NCBI GenBank assembly: GCA_022822375.1
Contig: JAJEBU010000020.1
Location: 1-53,290, forward strand
Length of the DNA: 53,290 nt
Direction: 5' to 3'
Source: Dehalococcoidia bacterium
GTDB lineage: Bacteria; Chloroflexota; Dehalococcoidia; Bin125
The translations under genes and the position numbers were made by a program. This document shows, one piece after another, positions 7,364-16,590 of the stretch; the first letter of the stretch is position 1; the number at the start of each line of letters is the position of its first letter. The notes under the pieces are model-generated. The model ran no database searches. It was not told where the DNA came from and worked only from the letters and a program-made list of their open reading frames with translations.

Positions 7364-9652
7364 CTACTCCTCCAACAACCGATCTAGCAGCTTTGGCGGG
7401 CTGATTGGCAGGCTGTTCATCCTCAGCCCCGTCGCGTCGTAGACCGCGTTCGCGATCGCCGCCAGCGGCGGCACGATCGGCACCTCTCCTACCCCTCGCA
7501 CCCCGTACGGATGACTCGGGTTCGGCACCTCGACCAGGATCGTCTCGATCTCCGGCAGATCCAGACTCGTCGGCATCCGGTAGTCGAGCAGGCTCGCGTT
7601 CTCCATCACCCCGCTGTCGCTGTACACGTACTCCTCGGTCAGTGCCATCCCAGCGCCCTGCGCGACGCCGCCCTGCACCTGACCCTCGACGTACGACGGA
7701 TGAATCGCCGTGCCCACGTCCTGCACCGCGGAGTAGCGAACCACGTCCACCTTGCCGGTGTCCCGGTCAACCGCGACATCGACGATGTGGCAGCCGAACG
7801 CTGGTCCCGGTCGATTCGGCAGCACGTCCGCCGCGCCCTGAATCAGACCGCCGGTGCGCTGCAGCTGACCGCAGATTTCGCGGAACGACATCGACTGACC
7901 GTCCGGGCCGTGCAACGCGCCGTCGGCGTACGACACCGCAGACTCGTCGCAGTCCCAGATCGTCGCCGCGCGGGCCGCGAGCTGCTGCTGCATGTCCAGC
8001 GCCGCTTCGTGTACGGCGATACCAGTCGCGTACGTCACCCTCGAGCCGCCCGTCACATGCGTGAACCCAATCTGATCGGTGTCCACCACCTGCGGGCGCA
8101 CCTGCTCGTAGCCGATCCCCATCGACTCCGCGAACTGCATCGCCAGACCCGCTCGCTGTCCGCCAATGTCGACCGAACCGACCGACAGATTCACGGTCCC
8201 GTCGGCATTCGTCATCGCGTAGGCGGACGACTCCATGCCTCCGTTGTGCCAGAAGCCCATCGATACGCCGCGGCCCAGCAGTCGGCCGTCCTCGTCGATG
8301 CCCAGCTCCGAGCGGTAGTGAGGCGAGTCCATAGCCGCCTGCATCGTCTCTTCCGCGCCGATCACCGGCATCGGGACGCCGTCCGCGCGGCGCACGCCCT
8401 CGCGGGACGCGTTCTGCGCGCGAAGCTCCATCGGATCGCGCTCCAGACGCTCCGCCAACTGGTCAATCAGTGACTCCACCGCAAACGTCGCCTGCGGCGA
8501 TCCCGGCGCGCGGTACGCATGCGCCTTCGGCTTCGACGTGACCACATCCAGCGCGTTGATCGAGAGATTCGGTATGTCATACGTCGAGAGCATGCAGCCC
8601 GCGCCCGCGCCAACCGGTGATCCGGGGAACGCGCCGGCCTCATACGCCAGCGTCGCCTCCACCGCGACAATCGTCCCGTCGTTCATCGCGCCCAGCCGGC
8701 AGCGAACGTACGTCGCCGACGTCGGACCGGTACCGATCAGCACTTCCTCACGATTCATGTACATCCGCACCGGACGCCCGGTGGCGCGCGACATCAGCGC
8801 CGCCGCCGGTTCCATGTACGGCTTGGTCTTGCCGCCGAACCCGCCGCCGATCTCCATCGGCACGACCTTGACGTTGGCCTGCGAGATGCCCAGCATCTGC
8901 GCCACCGTGTCGCGGATCGCGAACGGCCCCTGCGACGACGTCCAGATGGTCAGCGTGCCGTCCGAATTCCACATCGCGGTGCCCGACTGCGGCTCGATGT
9001 AGCCCTGGTGCGCGGCCGCCGTCTCGAACTCACCTTCCAGCACGATGTCCGCCGCCGCCATCGCCGCGCCCGCATCGCCCTGCACCATATCGAGCTGCGA
9101 AGCGATGTTCGATTCTGCCTCGCCGCGTCCATCGCCCGGCACAAAGCGTGCCACCATCTCGACCGTTTTCATGCCCTCGTGCAGGATCGGCGCGCCGTCG
9201 GCCATCGCCTCGTGCACCGACAGCACCGGCTGCAGCACCTCATACTCGACCTCGATCAGCGACAACGCGTCCTCCGCGATGTGCGAATCCGTCGCTGCCA
9301 CCGCCGCCACCGGCTGACCCTGATACAGCACCTTCTCCGATGCGAACGTTTGCTCCAGCACCCACTTGTACGGCGAAACCGATTCACCGAAGTCGATCAC
9401 CGCGTCCGACGCGCCAGGCAAGTCCTCGTGAGTGATCACGCACTTCACGCCGTCCAACGCGAGCGCTTTGCTGGCGTCAATCGAGAGGATTCGTGCGTGG
9501 GCGTGCGGCGACCGCTTGATCCGGCCGTAGAGCATGCCCGGCAAACTGATATCCGCCCCATAGCGCGCTCGGCCGGTCACCTTGTCCACGCCATCCGGCC
9601 GCAGCGGACGCGTCCCCACAACGTTGTACGCCGGCTTGGTCTCGGTCGTCAT
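7364..9652 (-). CDS. Xanthine dehydrogenase family molybdopterin-binding subunit
   Basis: 762 residues, the usual length for the molybdenum subunit of xanthine/aldehyde/CO-type hydroxylases. The N-terminal aldehyde-oxidase a/b hammerhead (VGTRPLRPDGVDKVTGRARYGAD) is followed by the Moco-binding domains, with EIGGGFGGKTKPYMEP near residue 270 and HAYRAPGSPQATFAVES near 380. The active loop reads AYRAPG, not the AYRCSFR of aerobic CO dehydrogenase, so it is not a form I CoxL. The C-terminal VRGVGEVPIVPPLAAIANAV contains the expected catalytic glutamate. The start has a GGGAG ribosome-binding site. The FAD and 2Fe-2S subunits that normally accompany it are not in the window. It probably hydroxylates an aldehyde or N-heterocycle; the substrate is unknown. 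Confidence 0.92.
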   Translation of the reverse strand: MTTETKPAYNVVGTRPLRPDGVDKVTGRARYGADISLPGMLYGRIKRSPHAHARILSIDASKALALDGVKCVITHEDLPGASDAVIDFGESVSPYKWVLEQTFASEKVLYQGQPVAAVAATDSHIAEDALSLIEVEYEVLQPVLSVHEAMADGAPILHEGMKTVEMVARFVPGDGRGEAESNIASQLDMVQGDAGAAMAAADIVLEGEFETAAAHQGYIEPQSGTAMWNSDGTLTIWTSSQGPFAIRDTVAQMLGISQANVKVVPMEIGGGFGGKTKPYMEPAAALMSRATGRPVRMYMNREEVLIGTGPTSATYVRCRLGAMNDGTIVAVEATLAYEAGAFPGSPVGAGAGCMLSTYDIPNLSINALDVVTSKPKAHAYRAPGSPQATFAVESLIDQLAERLERDPMELRAQNASREGVRRADGVPMPVIGAEETMQAAMDSPHYRSELGIDEDGRLLGRGVSMGFWHNGGMESSAYAMTNADGTVNLSVGSVDIGGQRAGLAMQFAESMGIGYEQVRPQVVDTDQIGFTHVTGGSRVTYATGIAVHEAALDMQQQLAARAATIWDCDESAVSYADGALHGPDGQSMSFREICGQLQRTGGLIQGAADVLPNRPGPAFGCHIVDVAVDRDTGKVDVVRYSAVQDVGTAIHPSYVEGQVQGGVAQGAGMALTEEYVYSDSGVMENASLLDYRMPTSLDLPEIETILVEVPNPSHPYGVRGVGEVPIVPPLAAIANAVYDATGLRMNSLPISPPKLLDRLLEE

Positions 9653-9695
9653 CAGAGGCTCCCGTTCTGTTCAATTGCTCTCACCGTATGATATG

Positions 9696-9718
9696 CCCTC
9701 TCTCCGAAGGAGAGCGGG
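9696..9718 (-). promoter_or_regulatory. Stem-loop between MoaD-like and XDH-type genes
   Basis: CTCTCC at 9700-9705 pairs with GGAGAG at 9709-9714 across a GAA triloop. The stem extends to outer CCC/GGG pairs with one mismatch. It sits in the 124-base gap upstream of the XDH-type start and lacks a following T-run, so it is not a classical terminator. It may be an mRNA processing or attenuation element, or chance. Confidence 0.35.
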
Positions 9719-9776
9719 ACCACCCTCGGCATCCTTCGCTCTGCAGCCTTGCGATCAGGCCCGAGTCGAGCGCCCG

Positions 9777-10058
9777 TCACATCGCGGACCCGCCAGCCAT
9801 TGCCGGCAGGATGTGCACCTCGTCGCCACGCTGCACCTTCGCGAGCAGCCCCAGCGGCTGTTCCTCGTTGTTGATCGCCACGGCCAGACCGCTCCGCAAC
9901 CGCCCGTCCTCGACCAGCGACTCGTAGAAGCCCGGGTACCGCGACTCCAAATCCCGCGCAATCTCGCCCACGGTGCCGCCCCGCGCCGTCACGACGCGAA
10001 CGCCGTCGGTCAACGGACGCATCCCCGTCGGCACAAAGACCGTGACCTCGTGCGACAC
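9777..10058 (-). CDS. MoaD/ThiS-like ubiquitin-fold sulfur carrier
   Basis: 93 residues with the beta-grasp pattern of MoaD/ThiS/CysO proteins: VTVFVPTGMRPLTDG, the helix TVGEIARDLESRYPGFYESLV, and the terminal strand GDEVHILPAMAGG. The diglycine that is adenylated and thiocarboxylated in this family is followed by three extra residues (SAM) instead of being the C-terminus. It lies between two hydratase/oxidoreductase genes and directly upstream of the molybdopterin enzyme. A role in molybdopterin synthesis or sulfur transfer is therefore attractive, but no MoaE or MoeB partner is present. The 20-base gap to the upstream gene suggests one operon. Confidence 0.8.
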   Translation of the reverse strand: MSHEVTVFVPTGMRPLTDGVRVVTARGGTVGEIARDLESRYPGFYESLVEDGRLRSGLAVAINNEEQPLGLLAKVQRGDEVHILPAMAGGSAM

Positions 10059-10077
10059 TCCCCTCGCTCGATTCCGC

Positions 10078-10911
10078 CTACAGCTTCAGGCTGCCTTCCG
10101 CGACGACCGCAATCACCCCATTGTCCTTCTCGACCCAGCAGGCAATGTCCCGCCGCGACGGATCGTCGGCATTCTCGCCCTGCAGCACGCCCTTGACCGT
10201 CACCGTTTCATTCGGCCAGACGATGTTGGCGAACTTCACCAGCAGCTTGCCGGACGATTTCCACGAGTCGCCGAAGCGCTGATCGAGCAGCTCGCCCAGC
10301 AACGACATGGTCATCTTGCCCCCGACCACCACGTCCGTGAACCCCAACTCCTCCGACGCCCCGCGATCCGTGTGATAGTTCCGATCGCCGTGAAAGAACG
10401 ATCCGCACATCTCCAGCGTGATCGTCCGCGACAACGGACCGAACGATTCGCCCTCGGGCAACGCGTACGTGCGCGCGCCTTCCTTCTTCGACGGATCACG
10501 CAGCGAGACCTCGCCCTCGCTCTGATACAACACGTATGACTGGTGGTGACGCATCGATACCGCCACGTCACCAGACTCGTCCTGCAGCACCGTCTCAGTC
10601 AGCACCACGCTGCGATCACGCCGCTCGTAGACGTCGACGGAGCGGCCCGATACCTCGTACCGCGCGCCCGGACGCAGCGGCTGCCGAAAATCCCATTCCT
10701 GTCGCAGCCACAGATTCCCGAAGCCGTTGCTGAACCCCATCCGCGTGGACATGTCCGCGTTCGCTGCGATCATCGACGGTGCGCTCGGCAACGACTCCGG
10801 CCGCTCCAGCGCGAGACCCTCGTAGTAGTCGCTCAAGACCGTCTCATCCACCATCAGATCAGCGCCGCCCAGGTCCACTCCACCACGCGGCTCTTCAATC
10901 CTCGTCGTCAT
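10078..10911 (-). CDS. Double-hotdog MaoC/FAS1_DH-like dehydratase
   Basis: 277 residues from the ATG at 10911, which has a GGAG site six bases upstream; the TTG at 10935 in the ORF track is less likely. Two hotdog halves are visible. The N-terminal half has LSDYYEGLALERPES and a WDFRQPLRPGARYEVSGR strand pair. The C-terminal half has FFHGDRNYHTDRGASEELGF, which carries the MaoC-like Asp and His, followed by VVGGKMTMSLLGELL. The fold is that of hydratase 2-like or MaoC-family enzymes acting on enoyl-CoA or related thioesters. It heads a minus-strand set with the MoaD-like and XDH-type genes, so a linked catabolic step is plausible. The substrate is not known. Confidence 0.8.
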   Translation of the reverse strand: MTTRIEEPRGGVDLGGADLMVDETVLSDYYEGLALERPESLPSAPSMIAANADMSTRMGFSNGFGNLWLRQEWDFRQPLRPGARYEVSGRSVDVYERRDRSVVLTETVLQDESGDVAVSMRHHQSYVLYQSEGEVSLRDPSKKEGARTYALPEGESFGPLSRTITLEMCGSFFHGDRNYHTDRGASEELGFTDVVVGGKMTMSLLGELLDQRFGDSWKSSGKLLVKFANIVWPNETVTVKGVLQGENADDPSRRDIACWVEKDNGVIAVVAEGSLKL

Positions 10912-10983
10912 GACTGCTCCAAAACCTGCGCTCAACTCAATCTCCCTCGATGATAGTGCCCGCCATGAGCCGCTAGCGACGCC

Positions 10984-13900
10984 TCAGTCGTGCAGAGCCG
11001 TCCACACCGCGCCCGCCGACTTCAGCTCAATCCAGAGCGGCTCGTCGTGCTCCAACAGCTTCAGCGAGTTCAGCCGCGACGGCAGGTTCGGCGAGTACAC
11101 GTGCCACTGCTGGGTCTCGGACTGCCACGAGTACGCAATGAACTCCGCGTCCGAGATCGACGCGAACGCCTTCGCCGCCGAGGTCGCCGGTCCGCGCCAG
11201 ACCACCTGGTTCGTGCCCTGCTGCAGCTGCACCACCTGCTGCCCGAACGTAAATCCGTCCGACGCGACCAGCAGCCGTCCCGACGGCGGCAGCACGGTGA
11301 CATCGACCGCGCCGCCCCCCATCGCCGGCGTCGTCACCTGCACGCACTCCGATCCAAACGACGTCACCGCGGCCGGCGCCGATCCAAACCAGACCTGCGG
11401 ATGCTCTCGATCTGTGCCCAGACCCGCCCCGCAGACTTCCACCTGCTCACCCCCGCTGACGTGCCCAAACATCGGCGAAACTCTGGAAATCGTTCCGCTC
11501 GGCGGAAGCGTCGCGACATCGCTCTCGCGTGTGGCAACGGCGCGCCCAGCATGCCCCAGCACGGAAAACTCGGTCACCGTATCGTCGATGGCCAGATCCG
11601 CGATCCGATAGCGCCCGCCAGGAGCGTTGACACTCCCGATCCCAACCCGCTCGCCGTCCGATCCCGCAAACAGCGAGACCGCATCTGCATCGCCAGCGTT
11701 CCCCCACAGCGACAGTCCTGCCGGCGTCAGCCTCCAGCCTTCAATCGTCGGACCCTGCAGCACCGTTGCCACATTCACAGCGTTCCCCACGAATCGGCCT
11801 GCGGACATCAACACACTCGGCGAGTCTGCGATCCTGGCGTCGTAGTCGAGCTCAATCCCCGCTCCATTGCCGACAAACAGACTGCCGCCAGCGAACCCAT
11901 CGTCTGTGAATGGCGAGATCATGCGCCCCGGACGCTCCGCGCGCAGCGTCAGCTCCGTGACCTGTCCCGATCCGAATGGCACGCGCAGGCCTTCAGCTTC
12001 ACCTGCCGCATTGACGACGTACGTCGGCGCACCATCGACCGCGAACCGCACCTCCGCGCCCGGCCCCGTCACCGACAGCGCATATTCCGACCGTTCATTG
12101 ACCACCACAGATCCAGCGAAGCGCCGATCGAGATACGCCTCCACGGTCGTCCCCGCCGCAGCGGGTACGCCGTCGACAAACACCGCGCCGCGCAGCACAT
12201 GGCTCAGCCCTTCGCGACTCTCCATCTGCGGCAACGGCAGCGGACCAATCGGCGCCAGCCGCGATGACGCTGGGATCAGCAGTGGCAGCGTCTCATCGCT
12301 GCCAAGGCGCACGCTGGAGGCCGCCGCAGTGATTCGCACGCCAGCCCGTGCGTTGTCACGGAACGTGCCCTCCGTGATCGTTGCCGAGCCCTCAATCAAC
12401 GCGCCCACCCCGTTGCGTGCAGCTGTCACGCCCTGCAGCTCCACGTTCCCGCCAGCGACACGAAACCCCGCCGTCTGCGCCCCGATCACCGTCAGACCCC
12501 TCACCCCTGACCGGCCTTCCAGCTGCAACCCGACCTCCACCGCCGAGGCGTCAATCGTCCAGCCGGGACAGGCGATCCGTCGCTGCTCGCCCAGATGCGG
12601 CAGCGGCGTCTGCAAGACGATCGTGCGACTGCTCACCGTCTCATCGCAGATGATGTATCGCGTACCTTGCCGCAACGCACTGCGCAGGGAACCCGCCCCG
12701 TTGTCCGCCGACGAGGTGACCGAGACCACGCTGGAGCGCGCCAGATCGATCGCCGCCTGCGCGTTGACCAGCCCATAGCTCGACCTCGGCAGATCATCGG
12801 CCGTCGTCTGCAACAGCTGGCGCACCAGCCAGCGCTCGAAGTCTGCGTCGCCGCCATCGGCCGAGCGCAGCGCCGGCTGCGCCTCCAGCAGCAGCGCCGC
12901 AATCCCCGCGACATGCGGCGCCGCAGCTGACGATCCGGCAAAGCTCGGCCGCATCCCGTAGCTCGTCGCATCCGACACCGTGATGCTGTCCAGCCCCGCA
13001 ATCTCAGGCTTCGGTTGCCCGTTCAACGTCGGGCCTTCGCTCGAGTAGGCCGCCACAGCGACTTGGCCCGCGTTGACGGCGCCCACCGTCAGCGCACCCG
13101 CCGCATCCGACTGCGCGAGCAGGCTCGACTCAGCCGTGCGGAATCGCAGCTGCGGCTCCGATCCGCCCGGTCGCACCGCAAACAGGTCGAATCGCACCGG
13201 ATCCGCCTCGTCGCGGTGGTTCTGGATGACGACATACAGCTCAGTATCAGGACCCTCGTAACGGAACGACACCAGTTCATGCGCGTCATCCCAGTTCTCC
13301 GACGTTCCCTGCCGCTGATCGGATGTCCACAGCTGGCTGCCCGTCGGTGAGACCACGTGCAAGTCGTAATCGTTCAGCGCACGACCGCGCGGATCGTCCC
13401 AGAACAGCGCCACCTGGACCTCGTCGCCGTCCGACACCTCGAATCCGTTCGCCATCCCCGACAGCGGTGCGCCGCTGTCGTTCGTGAATCGGTGCACCGC
13501 CCCTGGACTCGAGAGGCCCAACTCTCGGCCGTCCACGCCCGCTCGCCAGCGCCCCGACCAATGTGAGGCCGCCCAGTTGCCCGACGCCGTCACGTACAGC
13601 CGCAGCGGCCAGTCGGCGCGCTGCAACGCCGCCGACGTGTTGCGCGAGACCGTGCTCTGTTGATCGGCCCGAAACAAGAACGACAGGTTGTCGACGATGA
13701 TGTCCACGCGGGCCGCGAAGTGATTGACCATCGCCATGTGCTGGACCGAAGTCGCCACGGCTCCAAAGGAAATCTGCGCGCCCGGCGCCAGATCATGCAC
13801 GATCTCAATCAGCGCCGTGCCCTCCTCATACGTGCCGTATCGACCAGCCAGCGGCACCGCGTCGTCGTTGCAGACCACCGTCAGCGAATTGCCGATGAAT

Positions 13901-14208
13901 CCGCATGCCGCGGCCAGCCCCGGCGCATCCTCAGACGACCGCGCGACGTCCAATCCGCGAATCCCATCCGAGAGCACGGCCACCCGCACCCCGCTGCCGT
14001 CGACGCCGAACTGCGCCCGCGCCTCAGCCGCGCCGAGCAGCTCGTCGCCCTCCGTCAGCGCCGTCCCGGCGGACGTGAGCGCTGTCGCCGGCTCTTCCGC
14101 CAACGCCGCCGGAGCCGTACGCAGCACAGGCGGCAGGATCGCCAGCAGCACCGCCATCGCACCCAATGACACCAGCCGACGCAACCAGATCGCATGGAGC
14201 ACGCGCAT
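10984..14208 (-). CDS. Secreted S8 subtilase-like protein with beta-helix, TIG and C-terminal modules; triad altered
   Basis: 1074 residues. The N-terminus is a basic/hydrophobic signal sequence (LGAMAVLLAILPPVL) ending near ALA-EE at residue 37. The peptidase S8 domain has the Asp motif VAVLSDGI (D81), the oxyanion Asn in VTASGNWA, and the Ser motif AGSSAAAPHVAGIAALL near residue 425. Where HGT normally lies it has EEGTALIEIVHDLAPGA, so Glu replaces His. Downstream come a right-handed beta-helix/CSLREA-like region (DNGAGSLRSALRQG, then repeated strands), a Big-like sheet domain, an IPT/TIG domain near 930-1000 (ISRVSPMFGHVSGGEQVEV), and a final module with paired Trp residues (VVWRGP, WHVYSPNLPSRLNSL). 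It is probably a cell-surface or extracellular protease, or a non-canonical relative. Confidence 0.82.
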   Translation of the reverse strand: MRVLHAIWLRRLVSLGAMAVLLAILPPVLRTAPAALAEEPATALTSAGTALTEGDELLGAAEARAQFGVDGSGVRVAVLSDGIRGLDVARSSEDAPGLAAACGFIGNSLTVVCNDDAVPLAGRYGTYEEGTALIEIVHDLAPGAQISFGAVATSVQHMAMVNHFAARVDIIVDNLSFLFRADQQSTVSRNTSAALQRADWPLRLYVTASGNWAASHWSGRWRAGVDGRELGLSSPGAVHRFTNDSGAPLSGMANGFEVSDGDEVQVALFWDDPRGRALNDYDLHVVSPTGSQLWTSDQRQGTSENWDDAHELVSFRYEGPDTELYVVIQNHRDEADPVRFDLFAVRPGGSEPQLRFRTAESSLLAQSDAAGALTVGAVNAGQVAVAAYSSEGPTLNGQPKPEIAGLDSITVSDATSYGMRPSFAGSSAAAPHVAGIAALLLEAQPALRSADGGDADFERWLVRQLLQTTADDLPRSSYGLVNAQAAIDLARSSVVSVTSSADNGAGSLRSALRQGTRYIICDETVSSRTIVLQTPLPHLGEQRRIACPGWTIDASAVEVGLQLEGRSGVRGLTVIGAQTAGFRVAGGNVELQGVTAARNGVGALIEGSATITEGTFRDNARAGVRITAAASSVRLGSDETLPLLIPASSRLAPIGPLPLPQMESREGLSHVLRGAVFVDGVPAAAGTTVEAYLDRRFAGSVVVNERSEYALSVTGPGAEVRFAVDGAPTYVVNAAGEAEGLRVPFGSGQVTELTLRAERPGRMISPFTDDGFAGGSLFVGNGAGIELDYDARIADSPSVLMSAGRFVGNAVNVATVLQGPTIEGWRLTPAGLSLWGNAGDADAVSLFAGSDGERVGIGSVNAPGGRYRIADLAIDDTVTEFSVLGHAGRAVATRESDVATLPPSGTISRVSPMFGHVSGGEQVEVCGAGLGTDREHPQVWFGSAPAAVTSFGSECVQVTTPAMGGGAVDVTVLPPSGRLLVASDGFTFGQQVVQLQQGTNQVVWRGPATSAAKAFASISDAEFIAYSWQSETQQWHVYSPNLPSRLNSLKLLEHDEPLWIELKSAGAVWTALHD

Positions 14209-14273
14209 GGAGCGAGGCTAATGGAGATTCCCCTGCATCATGCCCGGCGCCGCCTCGCAGATACACTTGAACG

Positions 14274-15392
14274 GTGACCGCCCAGACCGACGTCATGGCC
14301 CTGCGCAGCGGATTTCCCTGGTGGCTGCCGCTGCTGACGGCCGCCATCGCCGCGCTGATCGCGGTCATCGCGGCCCAATCGACCGCCTCCGCTTGGGACG
14401 CGGACGTGCACCTCTGGGCGTCCGGCGAGCGTCCGGCCGCCGACTTCGCAGACATCCTGCTCGATCCGTCCATCCAGGACTCAGCCGCCGACGGTCTGAT
14501 GGCGTCCGAATTCGGCCGCGCGGCCATCGACGATGTCTCGATCGAGTACACAGACACCCTGATCCGCCTCACCGTCCGCGCCGAGACTGAGTCCGACGCC
14601 GAGCTGCTCGCCGTCTCTCTCGCGCAAGCCGCCCTCGACGAGGCGCGCAGCCGCTTCGGCGACGACTCCGGACTCGACCTACTCGGTCTCGTTCGGCCTG
14701 GAGCGCGTAAGGTCGCGCCGCTTACCGAGCTCAGCGCCGCCTGGGCCTCGGCCGTCGGGCTCGCCGCCGGATTGATCCTGGCCTGGACCGTCGCCGCCCG
14801 ATCGCAGCCCGCAACATCGCCGCCGAGCGCGCTCGGGCGGCTCGGACGCAGCGGACTCAGGCCGCTCGCCGTGCTCAACCCGCGCTCCGAGCACGCCCCG
14901 GCGCTGACCTCCGCCATTCGGACGATGAGCGGCGTCGTTGCGATCACCAGTCTGCACGCCGACGCGCCCGTGCCGTCCCAACTCATGCAGTCGGCGACAA
15001 GGCTGGCCGCCGACAAGACCGTGCTCTGGCTCGACGCCCGGCGTCCCGCCTTCCAGCCAACCTTCGGCGCACCGCCCTTCACCATGCGCTTCGTCGAGTG
15101 GTCCCCGATGTCCCGTTCGGGACGAATCCGCCAGGCCGCGCTCGGCTCCGCCGCCAACGCCGGTGACGCCGGCTGCGTCCTCCTGATCCTCGACAGTCTG
15201 TCCGACCCCGACAGCGTCGCCGTAACCCGCGCCGCCTCTGACGTCATCCTGATCGCCCGCGCCGATACCGACGCCGACGAGCTCGTCAACGCGAAGCGAA
15301 CGCTGAACAGTTCACCGTTGCGTGGCGTCGTCCTGACCAACGCCGACGAGTCCGACCAGCTCGACTTTGAACTTGCCCAATTGCCCGAATAG
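14274..15392 (+). CDS. Wzz/chain-length-determinant-like membrane protein
   Basis: 372 residues starting with GTG; an ATG at 14295 is an alternative. A first membrane helix lies at about residues 17-34 (LPLLTAAIAALIAVIAA), then a ~110-residue extracytoplasmic segment with short beta strands and helices, and a second helix near 160-180 (ASAVGLAAGLILAWTVAA). The cytoplasmic tail (~190 residues) has alternating hydrophobic strands (GVVAITSL, KTVLWLDARRP, GCVLLILDSL, DVILIARADT) like a BY-kinase/MinD fold, but lacks a Walker A lysine motif. The arrangement resembles polysaccharide co-polymerases with a degenerate kinase domain. No glycosyltransferase is adjacent, so this remains tentative. It is divergent from the subtilase gene. 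Confidence 0.5.
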   Translation: MTAQTDVMALRSGFPWWLPLLTAAIAALIAVIAAQSTASAWDADVHLWASGERPAADFADILLDPSIQDSAADGLMASEFGRAAIDDVSIEYTDTLIRLTVRAETESDAELLAVSLAQAALDEARSRFGDDSGLDLLGLVRPGARKVAPLTELSAAWASAVGLAAGLILAWTVAARSQPATSPPSALGRLGRSGLRPLAVLNPRSEHAPALTSAIRTMSGVVAITSLHADAPVPSQLMQSATRLAADKTVLWLDARRPAFQPTFGAPPFTMRFVEWSPMSRSGRIRQAALGSAANAGDAGCVLLILDSLSDPDSVAVTRAASDVILIARADTDADELVNAKRTLNSSPLRGVVLTNADESDQLDFELAQLPE

Positions 15393-15401
15393 AGAGCCGC
15401 C

Positions 15402-16556
15402 ATGCACTTTCAACTGCCCGCCGACCTCGATGACCTGCAGACTCGGCTGCTCGACTTCGTCGCCGAGCAGATCGACCCCATCACCGAAGGCGTCGACCCC
15501 GAGGCTCCGCCCGCCGAACTGCGCCGACAGATCGCCGCTCGCTCCGAAGCAGCCGGCTTCTATCGTCTGACGGTGCCTCAATCCGATGGAGGGTTGGGCG
15601 GAGACCCGCGTCTGCTGACCGCCGCCCGCGAGGCGCTGGCCCTCAGCGGCAACCCGCTGGCCGCGCGCGCGCTCGGCTCGGGACCCGGCATCATGCGCCT
15701 CGCCGACAACGACCAACAGCGTGACGACCTCTACCTGCCCGTCATCCGCGGCGAGCGCTCCGCCGCCTTTGCCTTCACCGAAGCGATCCGCGCCGACGGC
15801 AGCCAGCAGCCGACCCAAGCCGTCCGCGCGACCCTGCCCGACGGCGCAGACGGGTTCCTCCTGACCGGCGCCAAAGGATTCGTCACCGGCGGGGCATCGT
15901 CCGATTGGCTGGTCGTCGTCGCCAACGTGCCCGATGAAGGCACCGCGCTGCTCGTCGTCGACCGGGCCGCGCCCGGCGTCACCGCCGGCGAGCTGGGCGC
16001 TTCCATCGACGGCAGCACGCATTCCCCCTTCTACTTCGACGCGGTCGCCGTTCCACAATCGCGGCTGCTCGGCAATGTCGGCGACGGACTCCCGCGCGCC
16101 ATGCAGAACATCGACCGCATGCGACTCAGTGTCGCCGCCGAGTGCGTCGGCTGGACTCGCTGGGTCACGCGGACCACGCTCGAACGCATCGAAGGACCGC
16201 ACCGCAGCGGCGCCCCGCTCGCCGATCAGCAGCAAGTCCAGGCCATCTTCGCCGACATGGCCGCCGACAGCTTCGCCGCTCGCACCACCCTCTATCAGGC
16301 CGCCAACGCACGCGAGGCCGACGACACCACCGCCGGCACACAGGTCGCCGCCGCCAAGTGGCTCGCATCCGAAACCTTGCACCGCACCGTCGACCGCGCC
16401 ATCCAGCTGCACGGAGCGCAGTCCCTGCTGCGCGGACACCCCCTCGAGCGCCTCTACCGCTGGAGCCGATCGCTCAGAATCGCCGAAGGCCCAACCGAGC
16501 TCCTCCGCCTCACCGTGGCCCGACACATCCGACAGAACGGCGTCGACGCGCTCTAG
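15402..16556 (+). CDS. Acyl-CoA dehydrogenase family protein
   Basis: 384 residues, normal length for the family. The N-terminal helical domain (LQTRLLDFVAEQIDP) is followed by GFYRLTVPQSDGGLGGDPRLL. The beta domain has AFAFTEA and FLLTGAKGFVTGGASSDWLVVVA, with the flavin-contacting Thr/Gly positions. The C-terminal helical domain includes AAAKWLASETLHRTVDRAIQLHGAQSL, the usual FAD/tetramer region. It probably oxidises an acyl-CoA with FAD and passes electrons to ETF. The catalytic glutamate varies between subfamilies and cannot be placed safely here. Its stop codon lies inside the 5' end of the tandem repeat containing the HEPN-like genes. It follows the Wzz-like gene by 9 bases. Confidence 0.88.
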   Translation: MHFQLPADLDDLQTRLLDFVAEQIDPITEGVDPEAPPAELRRQIAARSEAAGFYRLTVPQSDGGLGGDPRLLTAAREALALSGNPLAARALGSGPGIMRLADNDQQRDDLYLPVIRGERSAAFAFTEAIRADGSQQPTQAVRATLPDGADGFLLTGAKGFVTGGASSDWLVVVANVPDEGTALLVVDRAAPGVTAGELGASIDGSTHSPFYFDAVAVPQSRLLGNVGDGLPRAMQNIDRMRLSVAAECVGWTRWVTRTTLERIEGPHRSGAPLADQQQVQAIFADMAADSFAARTTLYQAANAREADDTTAGTQVAAAKWLASETLHRTVDRAIQLHGAQSLLRGHPLERLYRWSRSLRIAEGPTELLRLTVARHIRQNGVDAL

Positions 16557-16590
16557 CTAATCTAATCGTGATGTTGAAGTGGAGCGCACC

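Noticed and set aside
14274-15392. Active BY-kinase assignment for the Wzz-like protein
   Set aside because: No Walker A lysine motif is present in the cytoplasmic domain and there is no Tyr-rich C-terminus.
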